Positions 51,538 to 61,216 of a stretch of 64,000 nt of DNA are shown piece by piece. The DNA lies in NCBI RefSeq assembly GCF_000260985.4, contig NC_017857.3, positions 248,001 to 312,000 of the forward strand, given 5' to 3'. A program made the position numbers and the translations under genes. Source of the stretch: Methylophaga nitratireducenticrescens. GTDB taxonomy: Bacteria; Pseudomonadota; Gammaproteobacteria; Nitrosococcales; Methylophagaceae. Within the stretch, counting starts at the first letter, position 1. Every line of letters starts with the position of its first letter. The notes under the pieces are model-generated. The model saw only the letters and a program-made list of their open reading frames with translations, did no database searches and was not told where the DNA came from.

Positions 51538-52812
51538 TTACAAGGCCAGTTCGACCGCACTGAGAACTTCAAACACGCTGGGTAAGCCGCTGTCGCGTAA
51601 TTTTCTGAGTGGCACTGAAACCACACTGTCGCTGCGGAAGGCTCTTCCTTCATGGTCAATCCCGGGAACACCGACCGGAATATAGACTTCCGGTTCCGTT
51701 TCAAACTGCATACCACTGCGTCCAAGCACAATGGTATTCGCCGATGATTGAGGTGGTGTTACCGCTGTATTGAAACTGGATACCCAGATTAAAAGATCAC
51801 TTTCATCATTCACCAGAATACGTCTGCTGTCGTTTAAAAATGGATCATAATCCGGAAAACGACGATTAAATGTTGTGCGCATTGGGTAGCCGCTTTGCCA
51901 GGAGGCGACAGCATTCACTGTCGCGTCGCCTTCTTTTCCACCTATCGGCAGACCATTACTACGCGTCGTCGCATTGATCTCTTTAATCATTTCACAAATA
52001 TTTTGGATAGTCGCTTCTGCATGATCAAAATCTAACTGTCCAGCTGACCAGGTGACTACCGAATATTTAGCAGCTTTTAATTTATCTGCCAGGGCGGTTA
52101 AATCACTCACGGCTACACCCGCGACGGTTTCAGCTTGAATCTGTTTACCTTTTACTAAAGCACGTAAAACAGATACGACTTCTGGTAAATCCGCATTATC
52201 ACAGGCAATAACCTGGGCCTTTTTACCATTTGGTGAAGTGGAGGCATCACCACTTGGAGGTTTGCCTAAATAAATAACTTCACGAGACTCAATATCCTGA
52301 CCGAACATACTTTCCTTGTTCCACACCATGCGTTCGTAAAAACGTGGAAAAGTAGATTCAATATCAGTACCGACAACCACTAATAAATCCACCCGGTTTC
52401 TGACTTCTGTCAGTGTGGTGGTCATATAGCCCGTATCCTGTAATACCAGGATATTGCGAAATGCGGCTGGAGAATAATAACTGTCGATGGTGGCGCCACT
52501 TTTATCGGCAAGCGCCATCGCTGCACGCGCACCGTTTAAGTCGGTCCCCATACCGGCAATCAATGGCTGTTTACTATTAATCAGTAAATCAGCAATATGT
52601 GATACGGCCTGATCGAGTGTGACTTCTTTGCCGTTAATTCGGGGCTGAGTATCAGTGATAGGTGTTTCAAAACCGGGCCGGGTGACAGCATCGCCATTTT
52701 CCAGCACTTTAACAGTATTGCCGTTGACCTCTATCGTCAGATCATCGGACGCTATTCCACAAAATGGACTGGCAACTTCATGCCAAACGGTGGCCGTACT
52801 GTTTTCTGTCAT
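51538..52812 (-). CDS. fhcB: Formyltransferase/hydrolase complex subunit B
   Basis: About 424 residues, related to the molybdopterin subunit of formylmethanofuran dehydrogenases. It starts with the conserved SPFCGIASDDLTIEV, but has no Cys-rich FeS motif, in line with methylotroph FhcB, which is thought structural. Middle signature GTDIESTFPRFYERMVWN and C-terminal VPVGVPGIDHEGRAFRSD. The ATG at 52812 has GAGGA 8 nt upstream; an in-frame TTG at 52836 is rejected. First gene of the cluster. Confidence 0.95.
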   Translation of the reverse strand: MTENSTATVWHEVASPFCGIASDDLTIEVNGNTVKVLENGDAVTRPGFETPITDTQPRINGKEVTLDQAVSHIADLLINSKQPLIAGMGTDLNGARAAMALADKSGATIDSYYSPAAFRNILVLQDTGYMTTTLTEVRNRVDLLVVVGTDIESTFPRFYERMVWNKESMFGQDIESREVIYLGKPPSGDASTSPNGKKAQVIACDNADLPEVVSVLRALVKGKQIQAETVAGVAVSDLTALADKLKAAKYSVVTWSAGQLDFDHAEATIQNICEMIKEINATTRSNGLPIGGKEGDATVNAVASWQSGYPMRTTFNRRFPDYDPFLNDSRRILVNDESDLLIWVSSFNTAVTPPQSSANTIVLGRSGMQFETEPEVYIPVGVPGIDHEGRAFRSDSVVSVPLRKLRDSGLPSVFEVLSAVELAL

Positions 52813-52905
52813 ATCGCTGTCCTCGATAGTTTTCAATTAAATACACTGGGGCCATTATGGCCTGCTTCAAGCCCAGCCGGACATTCGGCAGAAATGTGCA
52901 TGGCG

Positions 52906-53502
52906 TTATCCATGCTTCGCCCTTAGCAGGAGTGAATCAATATCATTGTCACGTAACTGTTTCTGTAATGCATCAGCCTTACTTCGTCCTACCACCGGTC
53001 CAACCTGCACCCGATGCCATGTATCGGTATTATCAATTGTGACGGTTTGTACTTTTGATTCAATACCTAAAAAGGCTAATCTGGCCCGGAAACCATCCGC
53101 ATCTTCAAGTTTTTTGAACGACCCAACCTGAATCATGTAACTGACGGCATCTTCCGATGGTTTAGCTGCGGCCTGCTCAGTTTGCTCTGGTGCTGCCGAA
53201 ATTTCTTCAGGTGGCGAGGAAACGATTGGTTTCTGGGGTTGATTGGCAATCGTTTTGGGCTTTTCTACCACCACCTCAGTTTCGGGTAATAACGTATAAA
53301 AATCAAAAGTGGGTTCCACACTCGATTTTTTTGGCTGTTGCTGAGTGGTTTTTGCCTGTTGTTGATCCGCTGGAACATTTTCTTTCAGGTGCAATAAAAA
53401 CATCACAAAAGCACCTACGGCAAAACTAATTAACATTGGTCCCCAAGGCATGCTTCCGCCTTGTTTTGAAGACTGTTTACGAGTATTTCTTCTGGTTGCC
53501 AC
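52906..53502 (-). CDS. SPOR-domain membrane protein (FtsN-like)
   Basis: 198 residues: a short basic cytoplasmic tail, one transmembrane helix (about 20-41, PWGPMLISFAVGAFVMFLLH), a Pro/Gln/Glu-rich periplasmic linker and a C-terminal SPOR domain (about 120-195, SYMIQVGSFKKLEDADGFRA). SPOR domains bind denuded septal peptidoglycan, so a cell-division role like FtsN is likely. Follows argS by 11 nt, as in many gammaproteobacteria where hslVU usually comes next; here the fhc cluster does. Confidence 0.9.
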   Translation of the reverse strand: MATRRNTRKQSSKQGGSMPWGPMLISFAVGAFVMFLLHLKENVPADQQQAKTTQQQPKKSSVEPTFDFYTLLPETEVVVEKPKTIANQPQKPIVSSPPEEISAAPEQTEQAAAKPSEDAVSYMIQVGSFKKLEDADGFRARLAFLGIESKVQTVTIDNTDTWHRVQVGPVVGRSKADALQKQLRDNDIDSLLLRAKHG

Positions 53503-53513
53503 AAAAAAACCTC

Positions 53514-55277
53514 TTACATTGATTGTGGCGCTGAAACGCCCATTAACCCAAGACCATTGGCAATAACCTGCCTGACGGCGGTGATCAGCGTCAGCCGTGC
53601 CTGACTTAACTCAATATTATCTGTCATAAACTGGTGAGCATTGTAGTAGGTGTGAAAATCACGTGCCAAATCCATTAGGAAATGCGCCAATAAATGGGGG
53701 GTATGCGTTATAGCTGCCAGTTCCACTACTTCGGGATAACGTGACAACATGGTAAACAAAGCCTGTTCATGCTCTTCAGTCAATAAAGACAGATTCTGTA
53801 ATCCTGTCTGTTCATCCCAGTTCAGCTGCCTTTCTGCCAGTTGACGGAAAACACTGCAGACACGTGCGTGAGCATATTGAACGTAATATACCGGATTATC
53901 ATTACTTTGTGATTTTGCCAGTTCAAGATCAAAATCCATATGCTGGTCAGCACCGCGCATCACATAAAAGAAACGGGCAGCATCTTTACCGACTTCGTCA
54001 CGTAGTTCGCGTAATGTGACAAACTCTCCGCTACGCGTCGACATACCGACTTTTTCTTTACCACGGTACAACACAGCAAACTGTACCAGTAAGACTTTCA
54101 GCTTGCTGACATCCTGATTCAGCCCTTCCATGGAGGCTTTAACCCGCGTAATGTATCCATGATGATCGGCGCCCCAGATATCAATAATCTGATCAAAGCC
54201 GCGATTGAATTTATTCAGGTGATAAGCAACATCAGAAGCGAAATAGGTTGCCTGACCATTGTCACGAACCACCACCCGGTCTTTTTCATCGCCAAAATCA
54301 GTGGATTTGAACCACCAGGCACCATCCTGCTGATAAAGCATATTGGCGTCTTTCAGTTGTTCAACAGCTTTATCAACCACACCGGATTCCACCAGTGAAC
54401 GCTCAGAAAACCATTCATCGTATTCGGCACCAAACCCAGCCAAATCATTACGAATATCATCCAGAATGGCATTGAGGCCCAAATCAAACAGCTGACGATA
54501 CACATCTGCACCGAGAAGATGTTTGGCCTGTTGTGTCAGCCCATCTATATGCAGCTCTTTATCACCACCTTGGGGTTCATCCGCCGGAACACCATCAAAA
54601 ACCAGAGATACTGGATGTAACAATGCATTTCCATGCTGTTGTTTTAATGTTTCAGCAATATCTAAGACATATTCACCACGATAACCGTTACTTGGGAAAG
54701 TAAACTGCTCACCACATTTTTCCAGGTATCTCAGCCAGACGCTGGTGGCCAGAATATCCATCTGACGGCCGGCATCATTTACGTAATATTCACGGTGAAC
54801 ATCAAACCCTACGGCTTTTAACAAGCTGCTGACTACTGAACCATATGCTGCGCCACGTCCATGGCCTACATGCAGTGGTCCGGTTGGATTGGCCGAAACA
54901 AACTCCACCTGGACTTTCTGACCATTGCCGTAATTGCTCAGACCAAATTGACCGGCTTTTTTCAAGACATCTGCCACTACCTGCTGTCTTGAGCTAGCGG
55001 ATAAGCTGAAATTAATAAACCCTGGACCGGCAATTTCTACTTTCTCGATCATTTCATGCTGTGGAAGCGCATCAACTATCAATGTCGCTATCTGCCGAGG
55101 ATTCATTTTGGCAGGCTTGGCTAATACCATCGCAATATTACTGGCGAAATCACCATGACTGCGATCTTTGGTTCGCTCCAGCTGAACATCAGCCGATGAA
55201 ACATCTGCAGGAAGGCTTTGTTGGGCAATCAACGAAGCTAAAGCACTTTCAATAAGTTCTTTTAATTGGTCTTTCAA
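53514..55277 (-). CDS. argS: Arginyl-tRNA synthetase
   Basis: 587-residue class I enzyme charging tRNA-Arg. The HIGH motif is [17 protein letters not shown] (near 122-138), the KMSKS equivalent is [14 protein letters not shown], and the C-terminal DALR anticodon domain closes with [14 protein letters not shown]. The only start giving the conserved N-terminus ([15 protein letters not shown]) is a TTG at 55277 without a clear ribosome site. Lies between priA and the SPOR gene on the same strand. Confidence 0.97.
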   Translation of the reverse strand: MKDQLKELIESALASLIAQQSLPADVSSADVQLERTKDRSHGDFASNIAMVLAKPAKMNPRQIATLIVDALPQHEMIEKVEIAGPGFINFSLSASSRQQVVADVLKKAGQFGLSNYGNGQKVQVEFVSANPTGPLHVGHGRGAAYGSVVSSLLKAVGFDVHREYYVNDAGRQMDILATSVWLRYLEKCGEQFTFPSNGYRGEYVLDIAETLKQQHGNALLHPVSLVFDGVPADEPQGGDKELHIDGLTQQAKHLLGADVYRQLFDLGLNAILDDIRNDLAGFGAEYDEWFSERSLVESGVVDKAVEQLKDANMLYQQDGAWWFKSTDFGDEKDRVVVRDNGQATYFASDVAYHLNKFNRGFDQIIDIWGADHHGYITRVKASMEGLNQDVSKLKVLLVQFAVLYRGKEKVGMSTRSGEFVTLRELRDEVGKDAARFFYVMRGADQHMDFDLELAKSQSNDNPVYYVQYAHARVCSVFRQLAERQLNWDEQTGLQNLSLLTEEHEQALFTMLSRYPEVVELAAITHTPHLLAHFLMDLARDFHTYYNAHQFMTDNIELSQARLTLITAVRQVIANGLGLMGVSAPQSM

Positions 55278-55354
55278 GGTAATGAAGTCCGGATAACAGA
55301 ATTGTGATGGCGCATTTTAACCGATCAGACTAGCGGATGACATCATCCAGCCGA

Positions 55355-57529
55355 TTAGATTAATTCAGTAGGATCAATGTCAATCGACCAACGACCTTTT
55401 CGCGCCAGTTTAAGCTTGCTGACAGCTTCGATATGCTGATCGATTAATTGATGCAACGACGCACGATCTGCGGATCGCATCAGCAATTGTGCCCGATATC
55501 GACCGGCACGTTTTTCCATTAACGCTGGAACCGGTCCTAAAATCATTACCGGTGATGCAGTTTGTTGCAATAATTCGGCAACCTGTTGTAATAATTGCAT
55601 AGCCAAATCGGCTTCTTGTGCCTCAGCGCGCCAGACTGCCCAGAAACCATGGGGTGGCAGCTCCATCTGAATTCGCTCTTTTAATAAATTTTCAGCGATA
55701 GCTTCATAACCATCCTGCAGTAAATTTTTCCAGAAAGGGTGCTCCGGTTGTTCGCTTTGTATCAACACTTCACCCGACTTTTTGCCACGTCCAGCCCGAC
55801 CAGTCACCTGAGTAATTAACTGTGCCAGTCCCTCAGTGGCTCGAAAGTCAGCACTGAATAACGCCTGATCAGCATCCACAACACCGACCAGTGTCACATC
55901 ATGAAAATCATGCCCTTTGGCCAGCATCTGCGTACCCACCAGAATAGCCGCCTGACCCTGATTAATCTGTTTGACCATATTGGTAAAGGCATTGACCCGT
56001 TGGGTACTATCTCGATCAATCCGTAAAACCGGTATATCGTTAAAAATGGCTGTCAGAGCCTGCTCAATTTTTTCTGTTCCGACGCCATAACTTTTAAGTT
56101 CGGAATGACCACATTCTGGACATTTTTTCGGCAATGTCTGGATCAAACCACAATGATGACAAAACAATCTGTTTTGATGTTGATGAACCACCATTTTGGC
56201 ATCACAACTTCGGCAATTGGCCTGCCAGTTGCATTCATGACACATCAAAACCGGTGCGAATCCACGACGATTTATAAATAATAAAACCTGGTGATTTTGC
56301 TGCAGATGTTTTTTAATCGAGTTAATTAACACTGAGCTTAAGCCATTGTTATCTGCCGTTTTATTGGCAGCAATAAGCTTAACGTTGGGTAGTGTCGCTC
56401 CACCAGCACGTTTAGTTAACTTAAGTAATTGATAACGCTTTAATTTTACTTGGTAAAGAGTTTCCAGAGAAGGGGTTGCACTGCCCAGCACAATGGGAAT
56501 ATTCAAGGTTTTAGCCCGCATTAATGCCACATTTCTGGCGTGATAACGCAGTCCATCCTGTTGTTTATAGGAACTGTCATGTTCTTCATCGATGATCATC
56601 AGTCCCGGATTGAGCATGGGCGTAAAAACTGCAGAGCGGGTACCGATAATAATGTCGGCCTTACCCGATCTGGCCAATAACCAGGCCTGTTTACGATCAG
56701 CATCTGAGACCGATGAGTTTATAACAACGATGTTGGCCGCAAGGGAATGACGGAAACGCTCAACAAACTGTGTGGTTAATCCAATCTCTGGAATTAACAC
56801 TAAAACCTGTTGCTGGTTTTCGACAAACTCACGACATATTTCAATATAAACCTCTGTTTTGCCACTCCCGGTGATACCGTGCAACAAAAAAGATGAAAAC
56901 TGTCCTTTTTCCGCAAGAACTTTTTCAATAGACTGTTTTTGCTCATTATTTAATGAAACAGTTTGTTGCAACTCAAGACAGGGGACCGGTAATGCAACGT
57001 GTTCTCTGGCAGTAATTACGTTTTGTTGTGCCAAAGTAGTCAAACTGCTTTTCACGTTGCCAAATTGGACTCGTAATGCTTTTTCACTGAGTCCTTCCGG
57101 ATAGTCTTCCAGTAAATCCAGAATCTGTTGTTGTTTTTTACCGGGTTTATTTACCGGTATCTGTTGCAAGGCCCAATAGGTTTCGGTTTGCATTTCATCA
57201 CTATCGCCCAGACGGAGTTTCTTGGGTAATGCCGCCTGAAAGCATTCGCCAATAGGATGATGATAATAACGACTTACCCACTGTACCAGCTGCATGATTT
57301 CAACTGGTAAAAAACTTTGTTTATCAATTTGCTGTTCGATTTTTTTGAGTTTATCGGTAGAAATCTCGCTGACAGGTTTGATGGCAATGACGATTCCTAT
57401 CAGCTGTCTGCTGCCAAATGGAATGACAGCACGCATACCAGGTTGCCAGTGTTCAACTGGTTCATCGCTCAGATAATCAAACGTCTGGCGCAAGGGGCAA
57501 GCTAAGGCAATTTCGACAATGCAACTCAT
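55355..57529 (-). CDS. priA: Primosomal protein N', replication restart helicase
   Basis: 724-residue superfamily 2 helicase. N-terminal 3'-DNA-binding domain (to about 110), Walker A LLHGITGSGKTEVYIE, Walker B MIIDEEHDSSYKQ, an inserted zinc-binding region with eight Cys (CHECNWQANCRSCD ... CHHCGL ... CPECGH) and motifs V-VI VGVVDADQALFSADFRA and QVTGRAGRG. Reloads DnaB at stalled forks. Its 5' side is the gap with five DnaA boxes. Confidence 0.97.
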   Translation of the reverse strand: MSCIVEIALACPLRQTFDYLSDEPVEHWQPGMRAVIPFGSRQLIGIVIAIKPVSEISTDKLKKIEQQIDKQSFLPVEIMQLVQWVSRYYHHPIGECFQAALPKKLRLGDSDEMQTETYWALQQIPVNKPGKKQQQILDLLEDYPEGLSEKALRVQFGNVKSSLTTLAQQNVITAREHVALPVPCLELQQTVSLNNEQKQSIEKVLAEKGQFSSFLLHGITGSGKTEVYIEICREFVENQQQVLVLIPEIGLTTQFVERFRHSLAANIVVINSSVSDADRKQAWLLARSGKADIIIGTRSAVFTPMLNPGLMIIDEEHDSSYKQQDGLRYHARNVALMRAKTLNIPIVLGSATPSLETLYQVKLKRYQLLKLTKRAGGATLPNVKLIAANKTADNNGLSSVLINSIKKHLQQNHQVLLFINRRGFAPVLMCHECNWQANCRSCDAKMVVHQHQNRLFCHHCGLIQTLPKKCPECGHSELKSYGVGTEKIEQALTAIFNDIPVLRIDRDSTQRVNAFTNMVKQINQGQAAILVGTQMLAKGHDFHDVTLVGVVDADQALFSADFRATEGLAQLITQVTGRAGRGKKSGEVLIQSEQPEHPFWKNLLQDGYEAIAENLLKERIQMELPPHGFWAVWRAEAQEADLAMQLLQQVAELLQQTASPVMILGPVPALMEKRAGRYRAQLLMRSADRASLHQLIDQHIEAVSKLKLARKGRWSIDIDPTELI

Positions 57530-57540
57530 TAAACAATACT

Positions 57541-57774
57541 AATTAAATAAAAGAGATCTTTTAATGATGTTAATGCTTTAGTCCTGTGGATAGCTGTATT
57601 AATCCTGAAAAGCCTTTTTATTCATTACGTTAAAGAATGATCTAATTGTGTATAAGTTTATCGTTGCGGGATCGATCTCTTGTGGATAACTTAACGACTT
57701 ATCCACAGGTAATCTTATCCACAGCTTATGCCATGTTTTATAAGCAAAGCATACCGTAGTTGTTAAGTCCTTTT
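57541..57774. other. DnaA-box cluster, candidate replication origin or titration site
   Basis: AT-rich 245-bp gap between priA and the phosphate cotransporter gene. Five DnaA boxes in 140 bp: TGTGGATAG (57585-57593, one mismatch), TGTGTATAA (57647-57655, the TTATACACA form), TGTGGATAA (57681-57689), TTATCCACA (57699-57707) and TTATCCACA (57715-57723), the last three perfect. Three or four GATC sites and AT-rich GATCT-T stretches (57554-57565, 57639-57650) lie on one side. This is oriC-like in content; gene context differs from the usual dnaA or mnmG neighbourhoods. Confidence 0.6.
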
Positions 57775-59391
57775 TTACGGTTTATCTATCGGATGATCGA
57801 GTTGGCTGTTGGAAAAAAACAGACTGGCTTTTACGGCTTGCTGGCAAATTCTTCGTAATTGAGATATGGCTTGTAATTCTTTTTCCATGCGGGCGATTGA
57901 AAGTCTTCCCTCAGCACCTCGACGCAATAACAAAGACTTTAAGGAAAGATAGGTTTTTTCCAGGCTGTCGAGCTGGTTTTTTAAGAATGGATTGAGCTTA
58001 TCTAAAGCAGAAATATCAATCAGCAATAAACAATCCACATTAAAATTGGTGAGCTGTTGCTGCAGTTGGGCCTCAATCGGATGACTAGATAAAGCACGAT
58101 TTTCAGCGATAGCAACGGTTAAGGCAGAAATTGCATCACAGTACTGCGAAACGCGTAATAAATCGGCCGTTTTTTCAGCAATTTGTTCATTGATGTGTTG
58201 TTGATAAAGTTTGTGACTGAAGTTGCCAATTTTTAAAATATTTTGCTCGGTAAAAGCGTGTTGCTGTTTTAACCAGCTGATGGAACGGTTTTTATGGATA
58301 CAGTGAGTTACCATTTTTAGAACATGTTTATTCAGTCTAATTAATTCAAGACGAATGGAGGTGATTGCCAGATTGGGTATCTTTAATGTGGTGTTATCGA
58401 GATATTTGGTTTCGGCAATATTTTCATCCGTTGCTGAAAATTTCGTTTTCAACCCGTTTTCCAGGGGATCGGCCAGCTTCCAGATAAGTGCTACGCCTAA
58501 TAAATTAAACACGGTGTGGAATAAAACCAGAGTAGTGGTGAATTGGACATCCTCAACCACTAATTGCTGAAACCAATGGATAATCCAGATTAACGGCACC
58601 AGCAAAATAAGACTGACGATAGCTGTTAGCAGATTAAAAAGAACATGACTGGCGACAATACGTTTAGCGACCGGCTGACTGCCGATAACGGCGAATATAG
58701 CTGTCGTCGTTGAGCCGAGATTACTGCCAATCACAATTGCAGCGGCAGGTAATAAATCGATGATTCCGCCAGCGAGCGAAGTCAATGCAAGAGTTAAAGT
58801 AAGGCTGGAAGATTGCAGTAAAGTGGTCAGAATTAAACCCGCCAACGCAAACATCACAATATCAATGGCCAATAATCCGCTGGAGAAATGCAGATCAAAT
58901 AAACTGTCAGCTCCTGAGAAGGTTGTTTTTAAGGCCGCTATACCCATAAACAGCAGGCCAAAACCGGTTAGTGCCAATCCGATATTCGCATAGGCTCGAT
59001 TACTGTTTAATAAGCGCATCGCCATGCCTATTCCAATTAGCGGTAAGGCAAAATGTTCAATATTCAGGTTGAAACCGATCAGCACAACCAGCCATCCGGT
59101 GACCGTCGTACCAACATTGCTGCCAAATACAATCCACATAGCTCTACGCAGGCTGAGAATACCGGCATTGGCAAACCCAATCGTGGCCAAAGTAACTGCA
59201 CCTGAATGTTGAATAATCGCGGTGAGCAGAAAACCCGCACTTAAGCCACGCAGACGGCTGTTAGTCCAGTTTTTAAGGATTTGATTGAGCCTTTCCCCGG
59301 CAATTTGTTTAAGGCCGTCAGACATCAACCACATCCCCAGCATAAACAAACCCAAGCCACCTATCAGCGATCCCAACATATTCAACATCAT
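57775..59391 (-). CDS. Na/phosphate cotransporter family protein with PhoU-like tail
   Basis: 538 residues. N-terminal ~310 residues hold about eight to nine membrane helices with two Na/Pi signature repeats (GFLLTAIIQHSGAVTLATIG and LILTTLLQSSSLTLTLALTS, QSS-type motifs; GSNVGTTVTGW and GSNLGSTTTAI). The C-terminal ~200 residues are soluble and helical, like PhoU. Likely sodium-driven phosphate transport at the inner membrane; export is possible for such fusions. Single gene. Confidence 0.92.
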   Translation of the reverse strand: MMLNMLGSLIGGLGLFMLGMWLMSDGLKQIAGERLNQILKNWTNSRLRGLSAGFLLTAIIQHSGAVTLATIGFANAGILSLRRAMWIVFGSNVGTTVTGWLVVLIGFNLNIEHFALPLIGIGMAMRLLNSNRAYANIGLALTGFGLLFMGIAALKTTFSGADSLFDLHFSSGLLAIDIVMFALAGLILTTLLQSSSLTLTLALTSLAGGIIDLLPAAAIVIGSNLGSTTTAIFAVIGSQPVAKRIVASHVLFNLLTAIVSLILLVPLIWIIHWFQQLVVEDVQFTTTLVLFHTVFNLLGVALIWKLADPLENGLKTKFSATDENIAETKYLDNTTLKIPNLAITSIRLELIRLNKHVLKMVTHCIHKNRSISWLKQQHAFTEQNILKIGNFSHKLYQQHINEQIAEKTADLLRVSQYCDAISALTVAIAENRALSSHPIEAQLQQQLTNFNVDCLLLIDISALDKLNPFLKNQLDSLEKTYLSLKSLLLRRGAEGRLSIARMEKELQAISQLRRICQQAVKASLFFSNSQLDHPIDKP

Positions 59392-59486
59392 TTACCCGAT
59401 TTATTGATTTTCATAGTTGAATTGATAATACCGGATAAAAAATCAGCAATGCTATGCTATGCCAAAGTTATTGAATGAGGTGACCG

Positions 59487-59972
59487 ATGAGAACGGCGTT
59501 TGTAGTAGCAATGGATGAAAATGGATTAATTGGGCGGGATAACGATCTCCCCTGGCGACTCTCTGCTGATCTGCAATACTTTCGCCGTATCACCATGGGT
59601 AAACCCATTTTAATGGGACGCCATACTCATGAATCTATTGGCCGTCCTCTTCCAGGACGGCAAAATATCGTGGTGAGCTCTCTGCCGGAATATCAGGCGC
59701 CAGGCTGTGATGTTGTTCACTCCATCGAGGATGGGTTAAACGCAGCTGGGGATGCTGAAGAGTTGATGGTTATAGGCGGCTCATCGCTATTTAAGCAAAT
59801 GTTTGATGCCGCCGATATACTTTACCTGACTCGGGTGCATGCCGAACTTGAAGGAGATACATGGTTTCCAGCGTGGGATGAAAGTCAATGGCAATTACTC
59901 AGCCAGGAATCCCACCCGGCCGATGAGAAAAATGACTATACCTACAGCTTCGAGGTTTATCAGCGGGTTTAA
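59487..59972 (+). CDS. folA: Dihydrofolate reductase
   Basis: 161 residues. Typical start MRTAFVVAMDENGLIGRDN, then LPWRLSADLQYFRRITMGKP with the catalytic acid region and GRHTHESIGRPLPGRQN, and VIGGSSLFKQM for NADPH binding. Reduces dihydrofolate to tetrahydrofolate. GAGG lies 7 nt before the ATG. Its stop overlaps the stop of the convergent gene by a few bases. Confidence 0.97.
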   Translation: MRTAFVVAMDENGLIGRDNDLPWRLSADLQYFRRITMGKPILMGRHTHESIGRPLPGRQNIVVSSLPEYQAPGCDVVHSIEDGLNAAGDAEELMVIGGSSLFKQMFDAADILYLTRVHAELEGDTWFPAWDESQWQLLSQESHPADEKNDYTYSFEVYQRV

Positions 59973-60205
59973 TTCGCTGGCGACATCAGCTGTAAAGCAG
60001 TATGCAAATGTTCAGAAGCTTCATGGCCGAGATCGGTAAGATAACCGCCATCAGGTTGGCTTATCAGGCCATTATCGAATAATTTCTGTGCTGCTTCCAC
60101 CAGACCTTCACGAGCGGTTGAATGGTGAATTTTAATTCCTTGCAAAGTATTACTGGGATCAAATTGTAATAATACTTCGAGCTGATCAATTTTCATTTGC
60201 TGCAT
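59969..60205 (-). CDS. TIGR02647-like small protein
   Basis: 78 residues resembling the TIGR02647 family: LEVLLQFDPSNTLQGIKIHH, then AAQKLFDNGLISQPDGGYLT and LGHEASEHLHTALQLM. Probably a winged-helix-like DNA-binding fold; function unknown. I use the ATG at 60205, which has GGAG 6 nt upstream; the ATG at 60217 contains that site and is less likely. Convergent with folA. Confidence 0.78.
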   Translation of the reverse strand: MQQMKIDQLEVLLQFDPSNTLQGIKIHHSTAREGLVEAAQKLFDNGLISQPDGGYLTDLGHEASEHLHTALQLMSPAN

Positions 60206-60217
60206 ATACAACTCCAT

Positions 60218-60608
60218 TTTTATTTATCTCAGTTTACTCCTAAAGTACTTAAGAGTGTAATGTGAACAAATGGACTTGCGTAGTAGTAAATATTTTTGAG
60301 TAAGATCCCGATTGGGGGCGAGATACGTGTATATGGTTAATGATGCTGACTCGACCAATACTCTTTTAATCACAAATTAAGACCTAAATGAAAGAATAAG
60401 AAACCCAAAAAATATAAAGGCTTTTCCTGCGCGCAACTATTGTTCCTCTATAGCATGCAGATACAACGGGAGCAAAAAAAACGGAAAAACAAAAGTAGCA
60501 GAGATTACTGAGTTTTGAGAGAAAATCATGGTTTTTCAAATGCCTGCGTTTACAATGGCTCAGTAAGAAGAGTAATCTGTAGGTGTTATTTTATTTAGGA
60601 GCAGAAAG
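60218..60608. other. Non-coding gap before the small acidic protein gene
   Basis: About 390 bp of AT-rich sequence with no credible coding frame. TACAAT at 60552-60557 could be a -10 for the downstream pair, without a good -35. No terminator, repeat or RNA gene recognised. Confidence 0.5.
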
Positions 60609-60857
60609 ATGGAAATTCCAGGTATTGCCCCTTTTAGTGGTCAACCAACATTGACTAACCCTCTGTCTACAGAAAATCAGTTGATAGGACGACAGTCTCC
60701 TACCCAGCAAAATAGTGAAACAGCCTCAACAACAGTTGTTCAGGAACAGGAATCCACCAGCTTGCAAACGACCGCAGTGGTAAATGAAGTTGCTCAAAAT
60801 GAAGCTGGAGGTTTTGACCCTGAAAATCCTGGCGGCACAATTGATATCACCGTATAA
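60609..60857 (+). CDS. Small acidic, low-complexity protein of unknown function
   Basis: 82 residues, no Cys, no signal peptide or membrane helix, rich in Ser, Thr, Gln and Glu, and probably disordered apart from a defined end: GGFDPENPGGTIDITV. It starts at an ATG with AGGAG 9 nt upstream, and lies 11 nt before a pentapeptide-repeat gene, so the two are co-transcribed. Not recognised; the terminal Asp-Pro/Gly-Gly-Thr-Ile-Asp pattern may be a docking or export tag, which is only a guess. Confidence 0.65.
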   Translation: MEIPGIAPFSGQPTLTNPLSTENQLIGRQSPTQQNSETASTTVVQEQESTSLQTTAVVNEVAQNEAGGFDPENPGGTIDITV

Positions 60858-60868
60858 GGCACGAGAAT

Positions 60869-61213
60869 ATGGTTAAACCTAAAATCACTCAAGAACTTCT
60901 TTACCAATTATTGCGAGATGGAAAAATTGAAGAATTCAATCACCGCATTGCAAAGGGTGAATCTGTTGACTTAACCAGTTGTGATTTTCGCCATCTTAAT
61001 CTTCAGGGATTGATTGCCAACGGTCTTGATTTTAGTAACAGTTACTTCCGTCAGGCTGATTTGCGTGGAATCGACTTTAGTCAAAGTGTCAGTCTACAAG
61101 GGGCAAGTATTCATGGGGCAAAAATTTCTGGGGTCTATTTTCCGGAACAATTAACCGCTGAAGAAATTAGCCTGTCTTTATTGCATGGAACCCGAATGCG
61201 TTATAACAATTAA
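60869..61213 (+). CDS. Short pentapeptide-repeat protein
   Basis: 114 residues. A helical N-terminus (ITQELLYQLLRDGKIEEFNH) precedes about eight degenerate A(D/N)LxF-type units: LTSCDFRHLNLQGLIANGLD, FSNSYFRQADLRGIDFSQSV, LQGASIHGAKISG. Such repeats fold as a square beta-helix; some members protect gyrase, most have no known role. Cytoplasmic, as no signal peptide is seen. Pairs with the preceding acidic protein and is convergent with tatC, with only 3 nt between the stops. Confidence 0.85.
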   Translation: MVKPKITQELLYQLLRDGKIEEFNHRIAKGESVDLTSCDFRHLNLQGLIANGLDFSNSYFRQADLRGIDFSQSVSLQGASIHGAKISGVYFPEQLTAEEISLSLLHGTRMRYNN

Positions 61214-61216
61214 CGG

